From Xiphydria camelus (Eukaryota > Arthropoda > Insecta > Hymenoptera > Xiphydriidae), in assembly GCA_963678675.1 (NCBI GenBank), contig OY783200.1, positions 7,266,501 through 7,330,500 on the forward strand: a stretch of 64,000 nt of DNA. The letters are read 5' to 3'. Position 1 is the first letter of the stretch, and the number at the start of each line of letters is the position of its first letter. The notes under the pieces were generated by a model. It had not been told where the DNA came from. It worked only from the letters and a program-made list of their open reading frames with translations, and ran no database searches. Position numbers and translations under genes: made by a program. Positions 1 to 11,412 of the stretch are shown one piece after another.

Positions 1-721
1 GAAGAATGATCAACGTCCATCGTACCAATCAATAGCTCCCTTTATTTTTTAGACTTATCATTGACATCGACACATATACAAAAATCTAAGCCAGCGTAAC
101 ATCTATAGATTATTTTGAAGTTACGAAACTGAAAGAATCATTATGAACAGCAACGATATGTGTAGCATTGTCGAGCGTCTTGGTCTTGATATTCCATCGA
201 GTTCCAGGACTTACCTCCACAAAATTAGTACGAGTATGTTTCGCATCCCTTACAATAATTATATATACCGCGTGTACTTCTTCTATCAGGTTCTGTTTTA
301 TATCATCGTCAAAGTTCATGTACCATTTAACCATTTAGCCAGTCGAGTCTTTCCAGCTCTGTTTTGAATTAGAATGAATCGTATCTGTCAAACGGAATTT
401 GCGGTTGCAAATTTCTCCTTTCGTTTCCAGATTATCGTTTATTATACAAACCATTATTTTGTCGGATCGTTACGGTTGACAGATGATAGATAATAATCAA
501 TACTTCGAGAGGTACTGTTTTACCAGCATAGAGCAGACGGAATAGCGATCTCGCATCAAGCTATCGGAGAATACGCCATCTGTGTGAAACTCATGACACT
601 AAAAAACACGGGATTCGGAACGGGTTTTATAATTGTTAAATACGGAGAGTGTTTTCAAGTACGATAATAAACATTAACAAACATCTTTAACGCGTGTCTT
701 GGCAATATTTATATACATACT
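1..721. other. No recognisable gene
   Basis: AT-rich sequence with two overlapping opposite-strand open frames of 74 codons near 110-367. Neither shows a motif I recognise, and neither has convincing splice sites or a start context. I see no repeat structure, RNA gene or promoter that can be named. The stretch could be degraded transposon or plain intergenic DNA. Confidence 0.4.
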
Positions 722-982
722 AGCAGCCCGTCCCGGCTTCGCACGGGTAGATTGTGGATTGATTTTGTCCATCCACCATTGTTTAAATACATTTTTAATA
801 CAAAACTTTTCGTATTTTTCCCGGGCTACGTAATGGTCATATTGGATTTGACCTTGACCATGACCTTCAAGGTTATATCGAGGTCAAATTAATTTTTTTT
901 CACGTTCAAATGTGTCCTTGACCATTTTTTTCATGTTACCTTTATTGTCAGCGGAGGTCAAATTTAGGTCAAGTATAGTTCG

Positions 983-1500
983 ACTTTTTGAACACCCTGT
1001 ATAAGATTTACTGACTCAGAAACCTTCGCGGATATGCGTCCAACTGTTCCCCAAATTTTTATCGCAATCGGATGAACGGTTTAGGAAGGCATAATAATCA
1101 TCCGTACCGGTACTTTTTGAACACCCTGTATAAGATTTACTAACTCAGAAACCTTCGCGGGCATGCGTCCAACCATTTCCCAACTTTTCATCGCAATCGG
1201 ATGAACGGTTTAGGAAGGCATAATAATCATCCGTACCGGTACTTTTTGAACACCCTGTATAAGATTTACTAACTCAAAAACCTTTGCGGGCATGCGTCCA
1301 ACCATTCCCCAACTTTTTATCGCAATCGGATGAACGGTTTAGGAAGGCATAATAATCATCAGTACCGGTACTTTTTGAACACCTTTTATAAGATTTACTA
1401 ACAATAAGAAACCTTCGCGGGCATGCGTCCAACCATTCCCCAAAGTTTCATCGCAATCGGATGAACGGTTTAGGAAGGCATTTGATATTACCTTAAAGGT
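983..1500. repeat. 129-bp tandem repeat array
   Basis: The phrase ACTTTTTGAACACCCTG recurs at 983, 1112, 1241 and 1370, exactly 129 bp apart each time, with the rest of each unit (CGCAATCGGATGAACGG and so on) highly conserved. A fifth unit begins at 1618 after about 120 bp of non-array sequence. The near-identical early units suggest recent expansion by unequal exchange or replication slippage. Confidence 0.9.
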
Positions 1501-1736
1501 CACGGTCAAGGTCAAATCCAATACGACCACTGGGTAGCCAAGGGAAAATCCTTAAAGTTTTGTATTAAACATTTTTCTCTAAAATGTTTTTCCGCTGAGA
1601 TAATCGGCCATACCGGGACTTTTTGAATACCCTGTATAAGATTTACTAACTCAGAAACCATCGCAGGCATGCGTCCAACCATTTCCCAAAATTTCATGGC
1701 AATCGGATGAACGGTTTAGGAAGGCATACGAGACAT

Positions 1737-1779
<43 letters not shown>
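1737..1779. repeat. GACA microsatellite
   Basis: About ten uninterrupted copies of CAGA/GACA follow the fifth 129-bp unit and mark the 3' part of the interspersed repeat. Confidence 0.95.
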
Positions 1780-1783
<4 letters not shown>

Positions 1784-1916
1784 TTCATTTTTATATAGAT
1801 AGATGACATAAGAAGAGCATTTTTTATAGCGCCCGCTGTTGTCTATAACCATTGTCAGCTGGAAAAACGGTAGTGAAATATCGTATAGGTTAAATTTCCG
1901 TTCTTTACTGTAAATA

Positions 1917-2142
1917 AAGCGTCGTTCTCAGAGCTTCATCGTGTCGCCAGCGACACTTGAGTAACCAATAAGAATAAAGCCGCTTCTCCCCACTCTTCTG
2001 TCGCTGGCGACACGTCCCAAGTTGAATTTTATTTAACTTGGGACGTGTCGCCAGCGACAGAAGAGTGGGGAGAAGCGGCTTTATTCTTATTGGTTACCCA
2101 AGTATCGCTGGCGACACGTTGAAGCTCTGAGAACGACGCTTC
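1917..2142. mobile_element. Palindromic foldback MITE, 226 bp
   Basis: The whole segment is an almost perfect inverted repeat centred near 2029. It starts AAGCGTCGTTCTCAG and ends with the reverse complement. Inside, the smaller palindrome TGTCGCCAGCGACA occurs several times. There is no open frame. The arms are too long and too perfect for a classical microRNA precursor, so a MITE or foldback element is preferred. No target-site duplication is clear. Confidence 0.8.
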
Positions 2143-2710
2143 AGGCTCTGCTGTTCGCCATGGCTATCGCTCTTTCTCTCTCGACCAGGTGAACTAGCGT
2201 TCGCCTTAATTTCAGCGGTGCATGCAAAAGGATTTCTTGAAACTATTCTAACGTCTCGAGTTAATATGTAACAACATATGTACTGTCATAAGTGGTACCT
2301 TTACATATGATTAAACAATTCGTCACGGTTATTGGAAGAGTATACTTAAAGTTAAAGGTAAAATGTCTACATGGATATCTGTAGACGATCAAAATATAAG
2401 AAAAATCCGATGGCCTGTAAATTCGAAAGCGGTATGTTTTATTTCTCCAAAATACTAAGGCAAAGTGAAAAATATAAGGGCACTCTAGTTTATAAATCCC
2501 TTTCAAAATATCACGAGAATAAATCAAAAGTAACGTGGTTATAATTAATTAGCTCGTATGGGTATAAAATGTGAGGCTTTAACTTTGTGGTAATAAAAAG
2601 CTATTCTCCTACATGTACGTATTCTCCTCATGAATAAATTCCAAAAAGTAGTGAAATCCCCCCACAAAAACAGATTCTCTGTAAAAAAAAAGGCGGCATG
2701 TTCATTCAGT
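2143..2710. other. No recognisable gene
   Basis: AT-rich DNA between two inverted-repeat elements. A minus-strand open frame of 88 codons (2261-2527) shows no motif I recognise and is probably chance. In particular this stretch does not contain the gag/protease part expected upstream of the gypsy fragment that follows. Confidence 0.4.
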
Positions 2711-3335
2711 GCCAACAAAAATTGATACGTAAAATACTCTCCAAAAAAGATTTGAAATTAATTAAAATCGCCATGTTCAAGATTTATATATAAAACGTAA
2801 AAGGCATCATTTGAAAGGAAAATTATTGTAAATCAGGTTACTAAAAAATTCGACTAAAAAAATTTATAAAAAAATTTTAATAAAAAGGAACTTGCCGCGT
2901 TTTTTCCTTCAAAATAAAAAATTCAGACAGAGAATTATATTTGATGTTTATGCACTTATGATTTTAAATAAATTCATACACTTATATGATACCACCAGTA
3001 TACCGAACGTCGCACGGGAAACCGATCAGGCGGGGGCCTTCTGGATTTCTCTGAATTTGACTTCGACAGTGCAATTTATGAATCACTCTAGCACAGTCCA
3101 AGCACTGCCAATATTCGGTATAGTGGACAAAATATGAAACTTAAACGCGGCAAGTTCTTTTTTATTAAAATTTTTTTTATAAATTTTTTTAGTCGAATTT
3201 TTTAGTAACCTGATTTACAATAATTTTCCTTTCAAATGATGCCTTTTACTTTTTATATATAAATCTTGAACATGGCGATTTTAATTGATTTCAAATCTTT
3301 TTTGTAGAGTATTTTACGTATCAATTTTTGTTGGC
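2711..3335. mobile_element. 625-bp element with ~190-bp terminal inverted repeats
   Basis: The left arm 2711-2902 and right arm 3143-3335 are reverse complements with few mismatches; the termini read GCCAACAAAAATTGATACG and its complement. The ~240-bp centre carries the direct-strand words ATACCGAACGTCGCAC and GGGGGCCTTCTGG but no protein I recognise. The element directly abuts the gypsy pol fragment: homology to the second gypsy copy starts at 3336. It may therefore have inserted there or may mark the truncation point. Confidence 0.75.
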
Positions 3336-4319
3336 TTCCATTTACAAAACGATTATTTACAAGCAACAAACGTACTAACACATGAAATTCCAACGTTAGA
3401 TGAGCTACCAATTAAACGTCAATATAGATTTCCTCCAATTCACAAACAGGAGATCAATAAACAGGTCAAAGAACTATTAGAAGGTGGAATAGTAAAACCT
3501 TCTCAATCACCTTATAATACACCAATTTGGATAGTTCCTAAAAAGAAAAAACCTAACTCAGATGAACCACGTTACCGACTGGTACTAGATTTCAGATCCT
3601 TAAATGAAAAAACAATAGGAGACTCTTATCCACTGCCTAATATAGTAGATATATTAGATCAGTTAGGTAGAGCGAAATATTTCTCAGTATTTGACTTAGC
3701 CTCAGGCTTTCATCAAATAAAAATGAGCGAAAAAGATCGCCATAAAACCGCATTTTCCACACCATATGGCCATTACGAATTTAATCGCATGACTTTCGGA
3801 CTAAAAAATGCTCCAGCAACGTTTCAAAGATTAATGGATCGCGTACTAACAGGTTTACAGGGAATAGAATTATTCGTATACCTCGACGATATTGTAATTT
3901 ATGCAAATTCCTTAGAAGAACATCGGGAAAAATTTATTAAATTCATAGAACGTCTGCGAACAGCAAAATTAAGTTTACAACCGGATAAATGTGAATTTCT
4001 ACGAAAAGAAGTTGCATATCTTGGCCACATAATAAGTGAAAACGGAGTAAAGCCAGACCCAAAGAAAATAGAAGCAGTTGAAAAATTTCCGATTCCTAAA
4101 AACCAGAAAAACGTTAGACAATTTTTAGGATTAGCCGGTTATTACAGAAGATTTATTGAAAACTTTTCTAAAATTTCCAAACCTTTATCTAATCTCTTAA
4201 AGAAAGAAGGAAACTTTGAATGGACAAACGAACAACAAATAGCATTTGATATTTTAAAAGATAAATTATGTGAAGCACCGGTATTACAAAATATCCTGAT
4301 TTTACGAAACCTTTTATAG
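3336..4319 (+). pseudogene. Gypsy reverse transcriptase domain
   Basis: RNA-directed DNA polymerase core of the retrotransposon. Visible motifs in order are the PSQSPYNTPIW segment, RLVLDFRSLN, FSVFDLASGFHQI (first catalytic aspartate), [11 protein letters not shown] and the YLDD box with the catalytic aspartates (about 3880). The thumb/connection region follows (FLGLAGYYRRF). The apparent methionine start at 3285 lies in the neighbouring element and is not the original start; in a polyprotein there would be none. The frame ends at 4319 because of a frameshift just before RNase H. The related copy at 63.3 kb has the same residues in this part. Confidence 0.95.
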
Positions 4320-4708
4320 TCACAACAGATGCTTCGGGGTATGCAATAGGCGGAATTTTATCGCAAGGACCGATAGGAAAAGATCGACCCATCGCGTACA
4401 CCTCTAGAGTATTAACAGATTGTGAAAAAAGATACGATACTTACGAGAAAGAAGCTCTTGCAATAATTTATAGCGTCACACATTTTCGACCATACTTATA
4501 CGGAAGAAAATTTACATTAGTCACGGACCATAAACCATTAGTTTGGTTTCAAAAATCTAAAGACCCTTGTTCTCGTGTTTCAAATTGGAGAGTTAAACTT
4601 GCTGAATATGAATTTGATGTAGTACATAAAGCAGGAAAAACAAACGTTAACGCAGATGCTTTATCCAGAAATTCTAATTTTAACTGTAAATCAGAAACAA
4701 CCATTTAA
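4295..4708 (+). pseudogene. Gypsy RNase H domain
   Basis: This continues the polyprotein in a different frame from RT, so a small indel near 4290 separates the two. The TTDASGYAIGG motif with its catalytic Asp, the KEALAI motif with its Glu, and the TDHKPL motif are all present, followed by NVNADALSR, the usual end of the gypsy RNase H/connection region. RNase H would degrade the RNA strand of the RNA-DNA hybrid during reverse transcription. The frame closes at 4708, again by an indel into the spacer upstream of integrase. Confidence 0.9.
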
Positions 4709-5330
4709 TGAAGAAAATTTAGAAAGAACAAATAGAGATAGTATACCCTTCAGAGAAGAAGAATTATTAGAATCTCCATCGGAAACATTTGTAGTAGAAG
4801 CTCAAATCCATACAAATCCTATTGATTTTAAACATGTCAATATAGTTCAAAAAGATTCAAATCCTCGAAGAAGTAAAAGAATTCAAAATCAAGTTGAAGC
4901 AAAAAAACCACATATCACTGAATCATCTAATATACAAACAGATTCCATTACCATAAAACCCAGAAGGAATAAAATAAAAGAAAATGTTCCAAAATATGAA
5001 CCCGCGACAGTATACAAAAAATGACTGACGACGACTTAGACCTTATACAACCCGTAGACAAGGACGGTAATATAATTTCTGATAACGAATCAATCACATC
5101 GGAAGATAGCTTAGAATCATTCATTTCAAATTACAATGATACAAAAGAATTACATCAAGTTGAAAAAGAAAATCAGTCAAACTCAAATTTTGTTGAAACC
5201 AAAGATCAAATTTGGATGAGGAAAGATAATTATGCATACTTTACAACAAGCAACGGTGACCCACGAGACGAAGGCTCGAGATCATTCGCAGAAAAGAATC
5301 AATTACCTAAATTCAAAAATCTTCAAGTTG
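4656..5330 (+). pseudogene. Gypsy RNase H-integrase spacer
   Basis: A hydrophilic, charge-rich linker in two frames: 4656-5024, then 5021 onward. It is rich in Glu, Lys, Asn and Ser, includes a basic RRSKRIQNQ patch, and has no catalytic motif. The two frames overlap at an ATGA, but this is best read as a frameshift inside one former polyprotein, not a genuine translational coupling. Confidence 0.6.
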
Positions 5331-6663
5331 GATATCCTAATTCTATACAGAAAGGACATTGTTTTCATATTACTTTATCAATAGAAGGAATTGAAAAACA
5401 ATCACTAACAACTACTTTCAATAATATTAACAGAATAATTCAAAGTTTACGTGAAAAAGCTGACCAATTAAAACTACGGTCACTAAGTATTGCAAAAACA
5501 AAAGAAATCCTTAAAATTCCATGGACGGACATTAAAACACAACTCAATATTGCTTTTCAAGGATCACAAACAAAAATAATAATTTGTCATGGAATAATTA
5601 AGCATCCTCCTATTAAAGACAGGAAAAATATTATAGAAGAAAACCACGCCTCAGCAATAGGTCATAAAGGTGTCACAAAAACATACAAAAGAATTAGACA
5701 AACATATTATTGGGAAAACCTTAAAGTAGATATTCAAAACTTCATTCAACAATGTTTAAGTTGTCAATTAAAAAAGTTAAGAAGAGTCAAAACAAAAAAT
5801 CCCATGATTATTACGGATACACCAGGTCGAGCTTTTGGCAAAATTTCTATGGATATCGTTGGCCCTATGCCAAAATCAAAAAATTATAATGAATACATTC
5901 TAACAATTCAAGATAATTTAACAAAATATTGTATTGCTATACCATTACCAAACGCAACAGCGCCTATAATAGCAGATGCCTTTGTAAAACGATTTATATG
6001 TACATTTGGTGCTCCAAAAGCAGTTCTAACAGATCAAGGTACAAATTTCTTGAGTGGAATGTTACAAGATTAGCGAAGCGATTTCGAATTAAACAATTTA
6101 AAACCACCGCATTCCATCCTCAATCAAACGGATCACTCGAAAGATCACACCACGTTTTAATAGAATATCTCAAACATTTCGTCAATAAAGATGCAGAATG
6201 GGATGATTGGCTGGAACTCGCGACTTTTGCTTACAACACAAGCATACACGAAGGTACTGATCATACACCGTTTGAACTAGTTTTTGGATAATTAGCAAGA
6301 CTACCATCTAATGATCCTATCTGCGAGAATGAACAAGTAGAAACATACGACGGATATCTAATTGACCTAGTAACAAGATTACATGACATTCAAGAAGTAG
6401 CAAAAGAACAACTCATAAGTTCAAAATTCAAATCAAAGAAATATTACGATAGAAAAATCAATCCTCAAACATTCAAAGTAGGCGATTATGTATTCTTATT
6501 AAAAGGAATTAAATCAGGAAAATTTGATGATCAATATACAGGACCACATGAAGTCTTAGAAATTATAAATAAAACAAATGTAAAAATTAGAATTAAGAAA
6601 AATACAAAAATAGTCCATGTCAATAGATTAAGAATATCGCACATAACCCCAGAAAACAATTAA
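5331..6663 (+). pseudogene. Gypsy integrase (zinc finger, DDE core, C-terminus)
   Basis: The integrase would insert the cDNA into chromosomes. Its N-terminal HHCC finger is visible (His pair in HASAIGHKG, Cys pair in CLSCQ, about 5645-5770). The catalytic core has Asp in SMDIVGPMP (about 5850) and Asp in LTDQGTNF (about 6030). After a frameshift at about 6072, the catalytic Glu lies in NGSLERSHH (about 6135). A TAA at 6289-6291 interrupts the frame, which otherwise runs to 6663 and contains the GPHEVLEI and VHVNRLR elements of the C-terminal domain. One frameshift plus one nonsense change make it inactive. Confidence 0.92.
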
Positions 6664-6837
6664 AATATTTCATAAGAAATTAGAAATCAGAATAAAGATA
6701 GATTACAAAACCTAAGACATAAAGAAAAGTAATAAATCTAAGTAAAACGAAATAGCATTTCTAAAAAAAAAATCGAATTTTTCTTTACAGGAAATCAAGA
6801 ATTCTCAAAAAATCAATCTTACCAAATTGTAGACTGG

Positions 6838-7505
6838 ATGCAAAAAATCGAAATATCTGGAATTGATCGCTGATCTACCCTATCCCATGTATTTTTTCAC
6901 GTTGAAGACGAAAATCATGGTCATTAAGTCGATATCGCAAAGGAAATATAAGATATTAGAGCGATTTTGTGTAGGTACCTACCTACCTACAAACAATTAT
7001 TTTCTCACGAAAAATCATCGATATCTAGGTCTTTCTTTGAGATGTCATCAATATAATAGCGATTTTCGGAATCAGCGTCAAAAAATACATCGAATAGGGA
7101 GTCGAGACTTCAATTTCGAAGATTTTATTTTTGCGAAAAATTAAAAATTAAAAAAATGTGAAAAATCTAAATCTCTGGAATCGATCACTGATCCAGAGAA
7201 ATATCTATAAGATATCAGCGATTTTGTGCACAAAAGAAAATTATTTTCTCACGAAAAATCATCGATATCTCCGTCTTCCTTTAAGATTTAATCAATATAA
7301 TAGCGATTTTCGGAATCAGCGTCAAAAAATACGTCGGGTGGGGTAGTCGAGACTCCAATTCCGAAGATTTTTATTTTTGCGAAGTTGAAAAATTGAAAAA
7401 ATGCAAACCCTTGGGATGCGAAAAATCGAAATCTCTGGAATCGATCGCCGATCCAATCTATCGTGTATTTTTTCGCGCTGATTACGCAAATCATGGTCAT
7501 GACTT
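6838..7505. repeat. Diverged ~250-300 bp tandem repeats
   Basis: Three imperfect units share the sub-sequences AAATCGAAATCTCTGGAAT (about 6845, 7160, 7425), CACGAAAAATCATCGATATCT (7008 and 7250) and GCGATTTTCGGAATCAGCG (7059 and 7301). Order and orientation are conserved. Several short open frames here are incidental. No function can be inferred; the units look like old satellite-like or element-internal repeats that now terminate the gypsy copy. Confidence 0.75.
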
Positions 7506-8134
7506 CTTATGAACAAAAATGACTTTTTTATATAGGTATATAAAAAATTGACGATGTCTCAATTTCCCCTTTGAGACATCCGACTTATAACCGTTCTTTT
7601 CGTAGCGTTGAGCGATTAATCCCTGCATATTTTTTTGAAATTTTGGCAAAATTCGAAGTCTTTATTGAAATCTCGACTATCATAATATTTTATGTACCTA
7701 TTTTTTCCTGGTCATTCCAAAAATCACGGATTTTTTAGGTAAATATCAAAGAAACATCGAGATATCGGCAATTTTCCCCTGGAATATTGATCGAATTATT
7801 ATTTCGAAATTAATACTTGATCTCGATATATAATTTAAAGCTATTAAAGCATCAATGTGTGTAAACAGCAGGAGGGCACGAGTACTCACCCTCGATCGGC
7901 CGAAGGGAGAAGCGCTTGACGCGCGGTAACGTGGCGATGGAACAAGCTCGCGTCAGGGCAGGCATCTCTGACTCTTCCTACGTCGACGGTGACTTCAGTG
8001 ACGATCTCGATGACGCTGTCTCCACCTCGAGGACCGCGGGACGTTTGGCCGCTCTTTCCTCGACGTCGCTCACCTCCGCGGCTGGAAAGCGTCGTTAACG
8101 GTCATGCGAGAAGTACCGCGAGCGCGAGTTCATT
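7506..8134. other. No recognisable gene
   Basis: AT-rich DNA up to about 7860, then a CpG-rich block (7870-8130) with a 60-codon frame (7916-8098) of no recognised family. No RNA gene or clear promoter is seen. Confidence 0.35.
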
Positions 8135-9617
8135 CCCAGGTAGCACACTGACGTTAGAATAACGTCTCAGACGTCATTTTTTGGTCAGTATAGGGTTTCA
8201 GACGTCAGTTGTCATAGTATTAACGTCACAGGGGCGTCATATTTACGACGTTCCTTGGACGTCAGAATTCAACGTCTTTTTGACGGAACTTTTCCGTCAT
8301 TTTTAATGACGAACGAGACTTAGAAAAATTTCGGTCTCCTGCATATTATAGGGACTTGAAAATTTATTTGTGAATAAATGGACAAAAATTGTAATTTGTT
8401 CAATTATTAAATCAATAAATTATTTCATTTCGAGTCTCCAGAGTAGGTTGAGCAAGTTATAAACTATACTGTTTATTAAAAAACACATATTATTAAAGTA
8501 AATGAAAGACAATCAGTTAATGTAGGATAAATAAACATTCATATATTTATTTATTTATTAATATCAATTTGCGTCTATGCAAGAATATTTATCAAAAGAT
8601 ACAATCATGAATTTAGAAAAATGTTGAGAAAAGAATAATTGTTTTGTTAGAAAGAAGAAAATACGGACCGGTCCGGTTTTGGCAACGCGAGAAAATCGAA
8701 TACTCCTAGAGCACACGAGCGTACAGAAACTCTTATGAACTAGTTGAGAAATCCGCGATGTTTAGCCTATTCGAGGCGCACAGAATTTAATGGCTACGCC
8801 GAAACGTAAAGAGCACACGCGGGAGCGCAACTACGCGATACTCGACTACTCCGGAACACGTGTTGGACGGCAGTAGTGAGTGTATCCGAAAGCGCAATTA
8901 CGCGACGCACGGCGCTGAATCCGAAGTACGTTTCGGTCGTACGTAGCGAACACACAAGAAATCCGTATAAGCGATGCACTGCGATTATTATCGAGCACGT
9001 TTGTCGGAAATCGCGAGTACAAGAGAAGACTCACGCGTTCACACGTTACGTAACGACTAGTTCGATTCACGGTTCGGACGCAAGAGAAGGGGAAATCTAC
9101 GTGGCGCGAGACGAGCGAAGTGCCACGTAGGCTGCCGTTAATCTAACCAATTCGTCCGGCACCGGTCGCGCAGCTTTGGCGCGAACAATAATACAATTAC
9201 AAACTCTTATTTATTCAAGCTCTATCTTATTGACAGGAAAAGCAACATACATTTATTCATCAAACTTCATATGAACACCAATAGTAATAATATTGTTAAC
9301 CACGGGAGCGTGCAGCAGATGAGGACTCGAGGACACTGACCGATCAACGAAGTTAAGCAGCAAAAAGTACGGACATCAGTTGGATGGGTGACCGCTCACG
9401 ATGAAAAGATATACGTCAGACCTAACCTTTTAGAACCGCCATTTTTTACGTCATCACAACGTATGGCAGAACGTCATCATAACGTGATTTTTCTGACGTC
9501 GTGTGGATGTGCAATTAGACCGTCTTTGCGACATTAAAATTACGTCATATTTTTCGTCATCTGACGTCAGAACTGTCCTTCGAAAAACGTCATTTCGACG
9601 TTAGTGTGCTACCTGGG
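8135..9617. mobile_element. 1.48-kb element with GACGT subterminal repeats
   Basis: The termini CCCAGGTAGCACACT and the reverse complement (ending 9617) form short terminal inverted repeats. About 170 bp at each end (8150-8310 and 9415-9605) are packed with GACGT, ACGTC and TGACGTCA-like words on both strands, as expected for subterminal transposase-binding repeats. The interior has no long open frame; it is AT-rich from 8310 to 8640 and CpG-rich from 8650 to 9190. It includes a 5S-rRNA-like segment. Superfamily is undetermined and no target-site duplication is convincing. Confidence 0.75.
9338..9411 (+). ncRNA. 5S-rRNA-like segment (pseudogene or SINE head)
   Basis: The segment contains GACCGATCAACGAAGTTAAG and later TTGGATGGGTGACCGC. 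These correspond to the middle of eukaryotic 5S rRNA, including the internal control region (A box, intermediate element and C box). The 5' third of 5S rRNA and the conserved 3' stem are not recognisable, and the stretch between the boxes is altered (CAGCAAAAAGTACGGACATC). It is therefore not a functional 5S gene. It could be a 5S-derived SINE head or a captured 5S fragment. Confidence 0.75.
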
Positions 9618-9971
9618 TTGCTTACGGTGCGGTACTAGTTGCGACATCCATGAGTCGACGCGATTCTAAAAATCTTCCGCCTCGACGCGATTCTCAAAAT
9701 CGCGCCGCCGCGCGCCGATCCCCGCACCTCAGGGCCACGCCGGCGAAATAAAACGATATCGCGATTCTACGGTGCTCGCAATCCTTTCCTCGCACGGGTA
9801 TCACATTGCACACGGTTTGCAAAATTTATCGGATCGGTGTTTCACAAAGCCGAGTCACCCGCGAAAGGAGCTGTACCGGGATTCCACGAATGTTGACTGT
9901 AAAGATTTACTAAATTTTTTAGGTTTTCTAGAGCACATGTCGCATTTTTCCATACCGTTTAATTGACTCAT
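9618..9971. other. CpG-rich unique stretch, no gene recognised
   Basis: Contains the word GTCGACGCGATTCT/CCTCGACGCGATTCT twice about 28 bp apart (near 9655-9700). A 64-codon plus-strand frame (9772-9966) has no motif I recognise. Confidence 0.35.
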
Positions 9972-10995
9972 AAAACACTTTGGGAAAGTTTAAAAAAGCA
10001 TTGATGGTTTGGAATGCAATGCAATATAAAGATGCATTTAAGCTCAAAGAAAACAGAAGTATGACAAAAACTGTACAAATTCTAACAATGCCGATAGAAC
10101 ATATTCGCCGTATGCACGGATCGGTTGAGGTGTCAAATACGAATTATAATTTAACAAAATAGATATAAACTACATTAGTGCTAGTATTGCAAAAACATCA
10201 CAGGTTTTATGCATACCTACTTATGCTACGTCACAAATCATTGGTTTGACATTTGATAAAAATAACAGATTTCACAGCCCTTATTTATTTCATTTTAAAG
10301 GAAATAGCGGAAATTTAAGCAAAATAAGTGGCATAATGTTGATTTGAAAAGAAGATCTACCAAAAATTAGAAACATGCAGCGGTTTTAAGTTAAAAATTT
10401 TTTAGGGTTACAATGAAACTAATTAATTTATACTAATTAATTTATTAAGCGAAAGAAGCATGTTTTTGTAATAACAAAATTTTTCCAAGTAACTTAAATC
10501 TGAGTATCGCGATCTAATTTAAGGCCATGACAATCTATTTCCCGATAAGAAACAATTCAACTAGGCTTTCATATTTTTAAACGAAATATTGATGTAAGTA
10601 GATACAGTAGGGATTATACTATCATTTTTTATAGAAAAAGAAATTGATCATTTTGACCTTTTCCGCGTAATTCCAAACAATGAAAAGATAAACTCAATTG
10701 AAAAGCTGAATAATAGGTGGTTTTAGAGGAAACAGGGGAAAATCGCGAATTTTAGGATAAAAAAGGGTAAACTTAAAGAATAGGGAATAAAGGGGAGTAG
10801 AGAACACATTGTGAAGCCCGCATAAAAACACCTCAGGAAAGTGAAAAAAAACATTAATGGTCTGAAAAGTAACATAATATAAAGAGGCATAAGCTCAAAG
10901 AAGGCACAAGTTTAACAAAAGATATATAATAGGACATCTGACAATACAATAAAACATACTCGCCATATGCACGGATCGGTCAAGAGAAGAAGGTA

Positions 10996-11412
10996 CAGTA
11001 GACTCCCGAGGTAATTGGGACCGAGGGTACCTCGGTTAAAAAAAAAACTCGGATAATCGGGAGTTCTTTTAAATTGCTTGTGGATGATGAAGAAAAATCC
11101 AAAAAGTACATTATACAGTTCTATATTTACTTACATATGTTTAAAAACTCGTGGTAGGTATGTATCCGCATACATACAAATAATATGTATGTACTTCTTA
11201 TATAAATAAAAATAAATACATAGGTACGATTTTACTCTATGTATTTTATCTTACAAAGAAGTCTTTGATGGATTTTTGCTTTAATTTTTTGCCTCTCTTG
11301 GAAGCGGCGATGCTACGCCAACGTTGGAGAAACAGTTGATCATGCGGCGAGAGAGCCCTCGGTTAATCCGGAGCCTCGGTTAACCAGAACTCGGTTAACC
11401 GGGGGAGTCTGA
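10996..11412. mobile_element. pogo/Tigger-like MITE
   Basis: The left end CAGTAGACTCCCGAGG and right end GGGGGAGTCTG form terminal inverted repeats. The terminal zones repeat TCGGTTAA-type words on both strands, which is typical of pogo/Tigger ends. There is no open frame. About 417 bp. Confidence 0.65.

Larger units (their letters stand above)
722..1795. repeat. Unclassified interspersed repeat with internal tandem array
   Basis: The left end carries a CGGCTTCGCACGGGT motif that I associate with abundant arthropod interspersed repeats; I cannot assign a class. Near 785-890 and 1490-1585 two segments are inverted copies of one another (the TTGGATTTGACCTTGACC block and its reverse complement). 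Between them sits a tandem array, and the right end is a GACA microsatellite followed by an AT-rich tail. No coding capacity is visible. A nonautonomous element of unknown superfamily is the best description. Confidence 0.6.
3336..6663 (+). mobile_element. Ty3/gypsy (errantivirus-like) retrotransposon, copy 1, 5'-truncated
   Basis: This copy retains pol from the beginning of reverse transcriptase to the integrase C-terminus. Domain order is RT, RNase H, zinc-finger integrase, as in Ty3/gypsy. Gag, protease and the left LTR are absent: sequence matching the second copy (63295 onward) begins abruptly at 3336, next to an inverted-repeat element. Several frameshifts and one in-frame stop show it is dead. 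No downstream LTR is evident before tandem repeats take over at 6838. Confidence 0.95.

Noticed and set aside
5021..5024. ATGA overlap as translational coupling in gypsy pol
   Set aside because: Ty3/gypsy pol is a polyprotein; other indels nearby show this is simply a frameshift.
6780..6840. Possible env splice acceptor (TTTCTTTACAG) downstream of gypsy pol
   Set aside because: Only about a dozen codons follow before a stop and the tandem repeats; no envelope-like frame is present to support it.
9338..9411. Functional 5S rRNA gene
   Set aside because: The 5' domain and 3' stem are missing and the inter-box region is altered; no terminator T-run follows directly.
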